From Pseudomonadota bacterium (GTDB lineage: Bacteria; Pseudomonadota; Alphaproteobacteria; Reyranellales; Reyranellaceae), in NCBI GenBank assembly GCA_023436825.1, contig JAEZHS010000637.1, positions 1 to 9,079 of the forward strand: DNA of 9,079 bases, read 5' to 3'. This document shows, piece by piece, positions 1-5,768 of the stretch. The stretch's first letter is position 1. Each line of letters starts with the position of its first letter. The notes under the pieces were generated by a model. The model saw only the letters and a program-made list of their open reading frames with translations. It searched no databases and was not told the DNA's origin. The position numbers and the translations under genes are program-made.

Positions 1-227
1 GCCGGGGCCTTGCCGCGCGCCGTGGCGTCGAATACGCGCCAGATCGTCTCGCGCGCCTCGATCGCCCGCTCGAACTCGCGCCGGCTGAGCGGCTGCGCTT
101 CCTTCGAGACGTTCGCCGCCGACCAGGCGCCGAGATCCTCGGCCGAGCTCAGGGTCTCGGTCGGAGTCTCCTGGCCGCGCCAATAGCGGGTGTTGACGAA
201 CTCCAGGCAGAGATCGGGACGGTTCAC
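1..227 (-). CDS. ABATE/CGNR zinc-finger family putative regulator, N-terminal part (3' end outside window)
   Basis: Reading the reverse complement from a GTG at 227 gives 75 uninterrupted residues to the window edge. They begin VNRPDLCLEFVNTRYWRG, followed by a stretch around 'SAEDLGAWSAANV'. The 'LxFVNT' motif close to the N-terminus, followed by an acidic, tryptophan-containing helix, is the hallmark of the ABATE domain. That domain usually precedes a C-terminal CGNR zinc finger and is described as a putative stress-induced transcription regulator. The zinc finger would lie outside the window and is not seen. An in-frame TAA at 239-237 excludes a longer protein, and GTG 227 is the first possible start after it. 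There is no strong Shine-Dalgarno, only GAGG almost touching the start, so a leaderless or weakly translated message is possible. It is divergent from the VOC gene at 322 and shares a repeat-rich 94-bp promoter region with it, which suggests it may regulate that operon. Family assignment is fairly secure; function is inferred. Confidence 0.72.
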   Translation of the reverse strand, partial: MNRPDLCLEFVNTRYWRGQETPTETLSSAEDLGAWSAANVSKEAQPLSRREFERAIEARETIWRVFDATARGKAP

Positions 228-234
228 ACCTCGG

Positions 235-306
235 ACTTAATAACCGGTTGACCGGTTGACAAGCGTGGTGCTCCTCCTTAACCATATAACCAGTTAAATA
301 GTTATA
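235..306. promoter_or_regulatory. Divergent promoter/operator region with phased octamer repeats
   Basis: The 94-bp gap between the two divergent genes is AT-rich against a GC-rich background. It holds two perfect tandem octamers ACCGGTTG (243-250 and 251-258), with a degenerate copy (235-242) in the same phase. A second cluster with the same 8-bp period is ACCATATA (281-288), ACCAGTTA (289-296) and AATAGTTA (297-304). The inferred consensus is ACCRGTTR. Inverted arms are also present: TTAAC (278-282) with GTTAA (293-297), and ATAAC (286-290) with GTTAT (301-305). A TTGACA hexamer at 256-261 overlaps the first cluster and could be a -35 element for the VOC operon, but no well-spaced -10 is evident. 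The arrangement looks like binding sites for a regulator controlling both genes, possibly the ABATE-family product itself. Confidence 0.5.
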
Positions 307-321
307 CAGGAGGACAACACG

Positions 322-693
322 ATGTTCGACCATGTTTCCATCGGCGTTGCCGACATCGCGCGCTCGAAGAAGTTCTATGACGCGGCGCTCGGGCCGCTCG
401 GCTTCACCCTGCTGAGCGACGGCGAGAGCTCGCTGGGCTACGGCGAGAAGGCCGTGCAGCTCTGGCTCGGCGCCACCGAGAAGCCGGTGAAGGCCGATAT
501 GGACTCAGGCCTCCACTTCTGTTTCCTCGCCAAGGATCGCGCCGCGGTCGATGCCTTCCATGCCGCGGCGGTCAAGGCGGGCGGCAAGGACAACGGCAAG
601 CCCGGCGTGCGCGCCGGCTACGGGCCGAAATATTACGCCGCGTTTGCAATCGATCCCGACGGCTATCGGATCGAGGCCTATTGCGGGAAGTAG
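322..693 (+). CDS. VOC (glyoxalase/bleomycin-resistance fold) family protein
   Basis: This is a 123-residue single-domain vicinal oxygen chelate protein, the usual length for one pair of beta-alpha-beta-beta-beta modules. It opens with MFDHVSIGVADIARSKKFYD, the standard first strand plus the helix that follows. The second module closes with 'AFAIDPDGYRIEAY'. Likely metal ligands are His4, His65 (in 'GLHFCF') and Glu118 (in 'YRIEAY'), the positions used across the superfamily. A very good Shine-Dalgarno, AGGAGGA at 308-314, lies seven bases before the ATG. It is the first gene of a small operon running on to a GNAT gene 22 bp downstream and a GFA gene. VOC members act on glyoxal-type adducts, fosfomycin, catechols and other small molecules, and neither sequence nor context settles the substrate here. 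The GFA neighbour hints at reactive aldehyde or thiol chemistry, which is inference only. Confidence 0.88.
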   Translation: MFDHVSIGVADIARSKKFYDAALGPLGFTLLSDGESSLGYGEKAVQLWLGATEKPVKADMDSGLHFCFLAKDRAAVDAFHAAAVKAGGKDNGKPGVRAGYGPKYYAAFAIDPDGYRIEAYCGK

Positions 694-715
694 TCGGTCG
701 CCCAATCTTGAGGCG

Positions 716-1306
716 ATGACGACGCTCGATGTGGAGGTGGCGACGGCGGACGAGAAGGCCGCCGTCCTCGCGATCCTGACCCTGGCCTTCAGCACCGATC
801 CGGCAACTCGCTGGACGTGGCCCGGTCCCAAGACCTATCTGGAGGCCTTCCCGCATTTCGCCATGGCGTTCGGCGGTGCGGCCTTCGAGAAGGGGAGTGC
901 CTTGCGCGTCGGTTCGGCCGGCGCAGCGCTCTGGTTGCCGCCCGGGACAGGACCCGACGAGGCCGCACTGAACGATCTGATGATGCGAACGGCGGATGCC
1001 GCCACGGCGATCGACGGACCGCAACTCATGCAGCAGATGGCGGACCATCATCCGAAAGAACCACATTGGTACCTGCCGCTGCTCGGCGTCGATCCGGCGC
1101 ATCAGAACAACGGCGTGGGCGGTGCGTTGCTGCGATACGTGACCGACCGTTGCGATCGCGAGGGCGTCCTCGCCTACCTGGAATCGTCCAATCCACGGAA
1201 CATCCCGTTGTACGAGCGGCATGGGTTCGAGATCGTGGGGCGCGCCCAGTCCGGCACTTCGCCCGTGATCACGCCGATGCTGCGCAAGCCCCAAAGGAGG
1301 CGATGA
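716..1306 (+). CDS. GNAT family N-acetyltransferase
   Basis: The 196-residue product has the GNAT fold. The acetyl-CoA binding motif A is clear: strand 'YLPLLGVDPAHQ' (119-130), then the Q-x-x-G-x-G loop Q130-N-N-G-V-G135 and the following helix. Motif B contains 'ESSNPRNIPLYERHGFEIVG' (156-175), where Tyr166 is the usual general-acid candidate. The open frame extends further upstream (to an ATG at 551), but that part lies inside the VOC gene and has no acetyltransferase character. ATG 716, just after GAGG (710-713), begins the recognisable N-terminus MTTLDVEVATADEKAAV, so I chose it despite the tight spacing. The 'WTWPGP' segment (33-38) is typical of GNATs related to hypothetical Rimi-like and toxin-resistance acetyltransferases; the substrate is not predictable. 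It starts 22 bp after the VOC gene and its stop overlaps the GFA start by four bases, so co-translation is likely. Confidence 0.85.
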   Translation: MTTLDVEVATADEKAAVLAILTLAFSTDPATRWTWPGPKTYLEAFPHFAMAFGGAAFEKGSALRVGSAGAALWLPPGTGPDEAALNDLMMRTADAATAIDGPQLMQQMADHHPKEPHWYLPLLGVDPAHQNNGVGGALLRYVTDRCDREGVLAYLESSNPRNIPLYERHGFEIVGRAQSGTSPVITPMLRKPQRRR

Positions 1307-1707
1307 TGCTGCGAGGAGGCTGCTTCTGCCGTGCGGTGCGCTACGAGATCGACGCCGAGCCCACCAAGCAGACCATCTGCCACTGCACGATGTGCCGGCA
1401 TGCCGCCGGGGCGCAGGCGGTGGCCTGGTTCAGCGTGCCGCCGGACTCCGTCCGATTCGTGGCCGGCGAGCCGCGGCGCTACAAATCGTCGGAGCATGCG
1501 ACGCGCTCGTTCTGTCCGGAGTGCGGCACGACCTTGACCTATCAATCGACGCGTACACCCGGCGATCTCGACATCACGACCTGCTCGCTCGACGAGCCGG
1601 ACAAGGCGGCGCCCGTGGACCACACGTTCGTGCGCTCGAAGCTTTCGTGGGTGACGATCTCGGACGACCTGCCCGCGTATCCGACGACGCGCGAGGCCGG
1701 CTTGTGA
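1303..1707 (+). CDS. GFA family (Gfa-like, CENP-V fold) zinc-binding protein
   Basis: The 134-residue protein carries the full GFA cysteine set. A CxC (Cys7, Cys9) lies in 'GGCFCRAVRYEI', a CxCxxC (Cys26, Cys28, Cys31) in 'CHCTMCR', and a CxxC (Cys71, Cys74) in 'FCPECGTTL'. These bind one or two zinc ions in a beta-tent fold. The family is named after a glutathione-dependent formaldehyde-activating protein of Paracoccus, but most members have no proven activity, so the enzymatic role stays open. The residue after the CxC is Arg rather than the more usual Gly. Two adjacent ATGs are possible, 1303 and 1306. The strong AAAGGAGG (1293-1300) is better spaced from 1306, while 1303 makes an ATGA overlap with the GNAT stop. 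The difference is one Met. The gene ends in GTGA, overlapping the start of the broken GNAT gene after it. Confidence 0.87.
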   Translation: MMLRGGCFCRAVRYEIDAEPTKQTICHCTMCRHAAGAQAVAWFSVPPDSVRFVAGEPRRYKSSEHATRSFCPECGTTLTYQSTRTPGDLDITTCSLDEPDKAAPVDHTFVRSKLSWVTISDDLPAYPTTREAGL

Positions 1708-2123
1708 GTGAGCCGCCGATCCGGCCGGCGACTGCCGCCGATGCCGTGTCATCGCAGCTCTGCACGCGCAAGCTGGCGTTCGGCCTATCGTGGCATCTTC
1801 AAGGACAGCTCGCTCGACGATGAGCGCCGCAGGCACTGGGGTGGCAAGCTCACCGCGATGGCGCCTGACGACACGGTGCTGATCGCTGGTCTCGGCCGCC
1901 GTCGGCTGGGCGAAGCGATGCGCCGTGTCGCCCAGCGCGGCGAGACGGATGTGTATCTTTGGCGGGCGACGACAATGTGCGCGCCATCGACTTCTATCGG
2001 CGTCTGGGCGGCATGGTCGTTGAAGGCGGCTTCGATGAGATCGATGGCACGCAGGTCGCGCACAGTCGCATCGTCTGGCGCAACGCCGCGCGCCCGGCCG
2101 ATGCCTGGGCTGCGACGCCGTAG
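1704..2123 (+). pseudogene. Broken GNAT acetyltransferase gene (three frame breaks and an internal deletion)
   Basis: No single frame encodes a protein here, but pieces of one acetyltransferase follow one another in three frames. GTG 1704, overlapping the GFA stop, opens with VSEPPIRPATAADAV, a typical GNAT N-terminus. After about 1750 the frame changes and gives 'IAALHA' (1751-1768). After about 1770 it changes again and gives 'SWRSAYRGIFKDSSLDDE' onward to 'DDTVLIAG', then immediately 'LGRRRLGEAMRRVAQRGE' and 'DVYLW'. Near 1963 a third change gives 'GDDNVRAIDFYRRLGGMVV' and a tail ending at TAG 2121-2123. The central strands and the Q/RxxGxG loop, normally lying between 'VLIAG' and 'LGRR', are missing, apparently a deletion of roughly 35-40 codons around 1885-1893. 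Sequencing errors could explain isolated shifts but not the missing core. The open frame spanning most of 1708-2205 is a by-product of this decay and should not be annotated as a gene. Confidence 0.82.
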
Positions 2124-2164
2124 CACGGACCTCATTCTGCTCTGGCTCTGCTGGTCGAAAGCAG

Positions 2165-2195
2165 ACGGCACGGCCGGTTTGACTCGCCGTTTTTT
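2165..2195 (+). terminator. Possible weak intrinsic terminator after the VOC-GNAT-GFA operon
   Basis: ACGGC (2170-2174, or alternatively 2165-2169) can pair with GCCGT (2186-2190) and is followed at once by a run of six T (2190-2195). The stem is only five base pairs with a long loop, so termination would be inefficient. It lies between the pseudogene and the ABC operon and overlaps the proposed promoter of the latter, which lowers certainty. Confidence 0.3.
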
Positions 2196-2216
2196 GTTGT
2201 CTTAATGTCATAACAA
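2179..2216 (+). promoter_or_regulatory. Putative promoter and 23-bp palindromic operator of the ABC importer/lyase operon
   Basis: This AT-rich island sits 48 bp before the binding-protein gene. TTGACT (2179-2184) could be a -35 element. At 17 bp spacing the -10 position is TTAATG (2202-2207), a poor match, while CATAAC lies a few bases further on. An imperfect 23-bp palindrome runs from 2194 to 2216, with TTGTT and AACAA as outer arms and matching inner T/A positions. It is the right size and symmetry for a dimeric GntR-family repressor, and a HutC-type regulator is encoded in the same operon. The assignment to that regulator is inference. Confidence 0.42.
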
Positions 2217-2263
2217 TAGAAGAGCCGGCGCTTCCTGCGGCGGCCAAAGCCCGGGAGGGAGCA

Positions 2264-3250
2264 ATGAAGGCTATCAAGGCCTTTGCGGGTGCATGCGCGA
2301 TCGCCAGTGCCGGTCTGATGTCGCTGTCGGCGATCGCGCGCGCCGAGGACATTGTCGTCACGCACTACGGTTCGCTCCTCTACGGCGTGCCCTACGCCAT
2401 CGCCCTGGAGAAGGGCTGGTTCAAGGAAGCCGGCGTCGACGTCACAGGAATCCTGACCTCCAAGGGCGGCGGTACCTCGGTGCGCAATATGATGGCGGGC
2501 GACACGCTCTACGCCGAAGTGGCACTGCCGGCGGCGCTCAGCGCCATCAAGGAAGGCTTCAACATCAAGATCCTGAGCGGCGGCACCGATGGCCGCAGCA
2601 GCTTCTGGGTGACCCGTGTCGGCGAGGCGATCGACAAACCCGCCGACCTCAAGGGCAAGCGCTTCGTCTATTCGCGGCCGAAGTCGGTAAGCGAGAGCGT
2701 GACGCTGGCGGCGCTCAATTCCTGGAACGTGCCGGTCGCCGACGTGAAGATGATCGCGATCGGCGATTTCGGCGCCGGCCTGACCGCGCTCGAGCACAAC
2801 AAGGTCGACGTCGCGATCATTCCGGAGCCGATCTACTCCCAGAAGGAGAAGGCCGGCGTGAAGTACAGGGTCATTCCGTGGCTCGACGAGAAGCTGCCGG
2901 CCTACACCCAGACCGTCGCCATCGCCACCGACGAGACCATTGCCAAGCGTCCCGACAAGCTGCGCGCGGTGATCGAGGCGCGCCGCAAGGGCGTCGAGTT
3001 CCTCTATGCCAATCCCAAGGAATCGGCCGCCATCCTGGCCAAGGCATACAACCTGCCGCCCGATGTCGCCGCCAACGCGCTGAACAACATCATCAAGATG
3101 AACCCGACGTGGTGGAGCCGCGGCGAGATCAAGCAGCCGCTGATGGAGGCGATGGCCGAGGCGCTGGGCTCGGTCGGCGCCCTGCAGCTTCCGATCGACT
3201 GGAAGGCGGCCATCCAGCCGGGCTTCGAGCCGGCCGCGAAGACGCAGTGA
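2264..3250 (+). CDS. NitT/TauT-family ABC transporter periplasmic substrate-binding protein
   Basis: The 328-residue product is a type-2 periplasmic binding protein of the NMT1/SsuA-like class. A signal peptide is evident: basic MKAIK, a hydrophobic core (6-24) and an A-R-A cleavage site at 25-27, giving a mature protein that starts near Glu28-Asp. No lipobox cysteine is seen at the cleavage site. Family signatures are 'YGVPYAIALEKGWFKEAGVDV' split across the first lobe, 'GGGTSVRNMMAGD' in the ligand cleft, 'LKGKRFVYSR' at the hinge side, and 'KVDVAIIPEPIYSQKE' in the second lobe. It should deliver ligand to the ATPase and two permeases encoded next. Relatives bind nitrate, alkanesulfonates, pyrimidine precursors or aromatic and other carboxylates. 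The downstream lyase and hydro-lyase favour a carboxylate, which is inference from context. The Shine-Dalgarno GGGAGGGAG (2253-2261) precedes the ATG. Its stop overlaps the ATPase start by one base (TGATG). Confidence 0.9.
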   Translation: MKAIKAFAGACAIASAGLMSLSAIARAEDIVVTHYGSLLYGVPYAIALEKGWFKEAGVDVTGILTSKGGGTSVRNMMAGDTLYAEVALPAALSAIKEGFNIKILSGGTDGRSSFWVTRVGEAIDKPADLKGKRFVYSRPKSVSESVTLAALNSWNVPVADVKMIAIGDFGAGLTALEHNKVDVAIIPEPIYSQKEKAGVKYRVIPWLDEKLPAYTQTVAIATDETIAKRPDKLRAVIEARRKGVEFLYANPKESAAILAKAYNLPPDVAANALNNIIKMNPTWWSRGEIKQPLMEAMAEALGSVGALQLPIDWKAAIQPGFEPAAKTQ

Positions 3251-4083
3251 TGGCGACCCGGCTCGCCTCCGTTGCCGTCGCCGAGACGTACAAGGTCCAT
3301 GCGCGTCTCGACGGTGTGACGCGCATCTACCCGCCGCGCGCCGGCCACGGCGAGGTCCATGCGCTGGGTCCGCTGTCGCTGGAGCTGCGCGCCGGCGAGT
3401 TCCTGAGCGTGGTGGGTCCATCGGGCTGCGGCAAGTCGACCTTGCTCGACGTGCTGGCCGGGCTTGCCGTACCGTCGGCCGGCACGGTCGAGTTCGAGGG
3501 CAAGCGCGTGCTGGGCGAGGTGCCCGACGGCGTCGGCGTGGTGTTCCAGGAGGATGCGAGCTTCCCGTGGCTCTCGGTCGAGGACAACGTCGCCTTCGGC
3601 CTGCGCCGCGCCGGCATGGAGGCGGCCGAGACTCGCCGACGTGTCGACTTCGCCATCGGCTTCATGGGGCTGAAGGATTTCCGCCGGGCCTATCCCAGCC
3701 AGCTTTCGGGCGGCATGCGCCAGCGCGTCTGCATCGCCCGCACCCTGGTGCTGCAGCCGCGGCTGATCCTGCTCGACGAGCCGTTCGGCGCGCTCGACCA
3801 GCAGACGCGCCTGCTGATGGGCGACGAGCTGCTGCGCCTGTGGCGTGAGACCGGGGCCACGGTGCTGCTGATCACCCACGCGCTCGACGAGGCCAACCTG
3901 CTGTCCGACCGCATCGGCGTGATGTCGGCCCGGCCCGGCCGCTTCATCGACATCGTCGAGACCGGTTGGCCGCGCGACCGCGATTCGCGCCTGGCCGAGC
4001 GGCCGGACTTCGGCGCCGTCACCGCGAAGCTGTGGTCCTACCTGCGCGCTGAGTCCATGCGAGCCCTCGGTCAAGCCAAGTGA
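3250..4083 (+). CDS. NitT/TauT-family ABC transporter ATP-binding protein
   Basis: The 277-residue nucleotide-binding subunit has every ABC motif. Walker A is GPSGCGKST (56-64), the Q-loop lies in 'VVFQEDASFPWLSV', the signature is LSGGMRQR starting at residue 152, Walker B is LILLDEP with catalytic Glu177, the D-loop is 'GALD', and the H-loop His is at 210. The 'FPWLSV' segment after the Q-loop glutamine is typical of SsuB/TauB/NrtD-like ATPases. The N-terminus has about 15 residues (MATRLASVAVAETYK) before the first strand. I used ATG 3250 because it overlaps the binding-protein stop as TGATG, the arrangement expected for translational coupling. It powers import through the two permeases downstream. 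A 148-bp gap filled with a large palindrome separates it from the first permease, unlike the tight packing elsewhere in this operon. Confidence 0.95.
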   Translation: MATRLASVAVAETYKVHARLDGVTRIYPPRAGHGEVHALGPLSLELRAGEFLSVVGPSGCGKSTLLDVLAGLAVPSAGTVEFEGKRVLGEVPDGVGVVFQEDASFPWLSVEDNVAFGLRRAGMEAAETRRRVDFAIGFMGLKDFRRAYPSQLSGGMRQRVCIARTLVLQPRLILLDEPFGALDQQTRLLMGDELLRLWRETGATVLLITHALDEANLLSDRIGVMSARPGRFIDIVETGWPRDRDSRLAERPDFGAVTAKLWSYLRAESMRALGQAK

Positions 4084-4099
4084 TCGGCTTGCGCACCCC

Positions 4100-4222
4100 C
4101 CGTCATCCCGACCGGAGCCGAGCGCAGCGAGGCGTAGTGGAGGGACCTGTTCTGTTGCTGCGTCGTCAAGACGAGGTCCCTCGACTGCGCCGCCCTTCGG
4201 GCGGCTCCGCTCGGGATGACGG
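4100..4222. repeat. ~123-bp imperfect inverted-repeat (palindromic, MITE-like) element
   Basis: The ends are perfect inverted copies: CCGTCATCCCGA at 4100-4111 and its complement at 4211-4222. Similarity continues inward (left 'CGGAGCCG', 'GCGCAG', 'GAGGGACCT' against complementary segments on the right), giving arms of roughly 48 bases around a spacer near 4150-4175. The right arm contains its own compact hairpin, GCCGCC/GGCGGC around CTTCG (4189-4205), not mirrored on the left. The sequence type, beginning 'GTCATCCCGA', resembles dispersed intergenic palindromes common in alphaproteobacterial genomes, though copy number cannot be judged from one window. Transcribed as part of the operon, it would fold into a long hairpin. 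Its right end continues into GGAGGG (4221-4226), the ribosome binding site of the first permease. Confidence 0.85.
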
Positions 4223-4231
4223 AGGGCCGGC

Positions 4232-4987
4232 ATGATCAAGAAGGCGACCGCGATCCGCACCGTGGTGCTGGTGGGCGCTGTCGCCGCGCTCGAGGTCGCC
4301 TGCCGCACCGGCGCCATCCCGGCCACCCTGGTGATCGCGCCCTCGGCAATGGTGAAGGCGCTGGTCGAAACGCTGCGGTCCGACGACTTCGGCGCTCACG
4401 TTAAGCAGACCCTGTCGGCCGTCGCCATCGCCATGACCTTGGCGATCGTGGGCGGCTTCGCCGTCGGCTTCGTGCTGCACTGGATCCCCGTCCTGCGGCG
4501 GGCCTTCAATCCCTTCCTCGCGGCCTATTACGCGATCCCGCATTTCGCCTTCTATCCGCTGCTGATCGTGATCTTCGGTCTCGGGCCGGCGCCATTGATC
4601 GTGCTGGCGACGCTGTTCGCCATGGTCGCCATGATCGTGGCCACCATGGCGGGGCTCGACCGCGTGCCGCGCGTGCTGCTCAAGACCGCGCGCATCCATC
4701 GCCTGTCGCTGGTGCAGGAGATCTGGCGCATCCGCCTGCCGGCGGCGGCGCCGCATATCCTGTCCGGCCTGAAGCTCGCCGTGGCCTATTCCTTCATCGG
4801 CGTCATCGCCGGCGAGTTCATCCTGTCGACCAGCGGCATCGGGCATGAAATCGCCTACGCCTACGACAATTTCGACAATCCGCGCATGTACGCCCTGATT
4901 CTGTTCGTGCTGGGCATCGTCACGACCTTCAACATGCTGGTCTGGACCTGGGAGCGCCGGCTGGCGCGCCGGCGGGGCCTCACATGA
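4232..4987 (+). CDS. NitT/TauT-family ABC transporter permease, first subunit
   Basis: The 251-residue inner-membrane protein has about six hydrophobic segments: roughly 10-24, 60-83, 97-117, 120-142, 182-200 and 218-240. The cytoplasmic EAA loop, which docks on the ATPase, lies at about 150-172 ('KTARIHRLSLVQEIWRIRLP'). It keeps the terminal Leu-Pro, but the usually conserved glycine is Arg157. The 'GEFILSTSGIGHEI' segment (194-207) matches the strongly conserved post-loop region of SsuC/TauC-like permeases. Translation starts at ATG 4232, five bases after GGAGGG, and that binding site is the edge of the palindromic element at 4100-4222. The final TGA overlaps an ATG that opens a six-codon ORF leading into the second permease. 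With its partner it probably forms a heterodimeric channel for the unknown, likely carboxylate, ligand. Confidence 0.92.
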   Translation: MIKKATAIRTVVLVGAVAALEVACRTGAIPATLVIAPSAMVKALVETLRSDDFGAHVKQTLSAVAIAMTLAIVGGFAVGFVLHWIPVLRRAFNPFLAAYYAIPHFAFYPLLIVIFGLGPAPLIVLATLFAMVAMIVATMAGLDRVPRVLLKTARIHRLSLVQEIWRIRLPAAAPHILSGLKLAVAYSFIGVIAGEFILSTSGIGHEIAYAYDNFDNPRMYALILFVLGIVTTFNMLVWTWERRLARRRGLT

Positions 4988-5004
4988 GCGGGATGCCGTC
5001 ATGA
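4984..5004 (+). other. Six-codon ORF (MSGMPS) bridging the two permease genes
   Basis: ATG 4984 overlaps the first permease stop (ATGA, 4984-4987). The short frame ATG-AGC-GGG-ATG-CCG-TCA ends at TGA 5002-5004, which in turn overlaps the start of the second permease (ATGA, 5001-5004). The second permease has no good Shine-Dalgarno of its own, so ribosomes finishing this mini-ORF could re-initiate there. It may be chance, and translation is unproven. Confidence 0.3.
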
Positions 5005-5768
5005 CGCTGTCGCTGCGTTCCCTGCGCGACCCGATCCTGGTGGTGATCGGCCTGGTCGCCCTGTGGCAGGTGCTGCACCAGATCGCGGGAGATTCCGCCG
5101 TCACTGCGCCCGCGCCGACGCTCGCACATCTGTGGGAGATGATCGGCCAGGCGCGCTTCCTGCCGCATCTGCGCGAAACCGGCCTCGCCTTCCTGCAGGC
5201 GCTGGCAATCTCCTGCATCGGCGGCGTGCTGGTCGGCGTCCTGCTGGGCGGCCATCGCCTGACCGGCGAGGTCGCCGAGCCGATCCTGGTGGGCCTCTAC
5301 TCGGTGCCGAAGATCACGCTCTATCCGGTGATCCTGCTGCTGTTCGGGCTCGGCATGCCGGCCAAGGTCGCGTTCGGCGCCTTGCACGGCATCATCCCGG
5401 TGGTGCTGTTCACCATGAACGCCGTGCGCAACGTCAACCGCACCTACCTGCGCGCCGGCCGCGCCATGCGGCTCACGCCGGCGCAGACGGCCTGGCACAT
5501 CCTGGTGCCGGCGACCCTGCCCGAGATCTTCTCAGGGTTGCGCATCGGCTTCTCGCTGACCCTGCTCGGCACCATGCTGGGCGAGCTCTTCGCCTCGCAG
5601 CGCGGGCTCGGCTTCCTGCTGATGACGGCGATCGACCTGCACGACGTCAAGACCATCCTCGCCATTGCCGTGCTGATCTCGGCCTTCGCCATCCTGGCCA
5701 ATGCGGCTCTTCTCGCCATCGACCGCCGGCTGCATCGCGGCGCCGCCCCGGATACGGAGAAGGCATGA
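5001..5768 (+). CDS. NitT/TauT-family ABC transporter permease, second subunit
   Basis: The 255-residue inner-membrane protein is a paralogue of the preceding permease, with hydrophobic segments at about 11-29, 62-84, 94-117, 121-141, 182-199 and 218-241. The EAA loop lies at 150-172 ('RAGRAMRLTPAQTAWHILVP'). As in the first permease, the conserved glycine position is Arg157. 'GELFASQRGLGFLL' (194-207) aligns with the conserved region of the partner. ATG 5001 was chosen because upstream ATGs at 4984 and 4993 are in another frame and end at once. No clear ribosome binding site precedes 5001, so coupling to upstream translation is likely. The stop overlaps the GntR start as ATGA (5765-5768). 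Two distinct permease genes rather than one imply a heterodimeric pore, as in some pyrimidine or aromatic-acid importers of this class. Confidence 0.92.
   Translation: MTLSLRSLRDPILVVIGLVALWQVLHQIAGDSAVTAPAPTLAHLWEMIGQARFLPHLRETGLAFLQALAISCIGGVLVGVLLGGHRLTGEVAEPILVGLYSVPKITLYPVILLLFGLGMPAKVAFGALHGIIPVVLFTMNAVRNVNRTYLRAGRAMRLTPAQTAWHILVPATLPEIFSGLRIGFSLTLLGTMLGELFASQRGLGFLLMTAIDLHDVKTILAIAVLISAFAILANAALLAIDRRLHRGAAPDTEKA

Noticed and set aside
551..715. Upstream extension of the first GNAT gene to an ATG inside the VOC gene
   Set aside because: The extra 55 residues are a shadow of the VOC coding frame with no GNAT similarity. ATG 716 begins the recognisable domain.
1708..2205. A 165-residue open frame as a real gene
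   Set aside because: Only its middle resembles a GNAT. The rest is out-of-frame sequence of the pseudogene and intergenic DNA.
2132..3421. Long minus-strand open frame opposite the binding-protein gene, and similar long antisense frames at 3004-4326, 5444-6943 and 7255-8955
   Set aside because: They are mirror frames of clear + strand genes in GC-rich DNA, with low-complexity Arg/Ala/Gly-rich composition and no domain motifs.
4100..4222. Insertion sequence or riboswitch between ATPase and permease
   Set aside because: It is too short for any transposase gene, and I recognise no riboswitch consensus. It is better described as a palindromic repeat element.
4984..5768. Alternative earlier start for the second permease at ATG 4984 or 4993
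   Set aside because: Both are in a different frame and stop at 5004.
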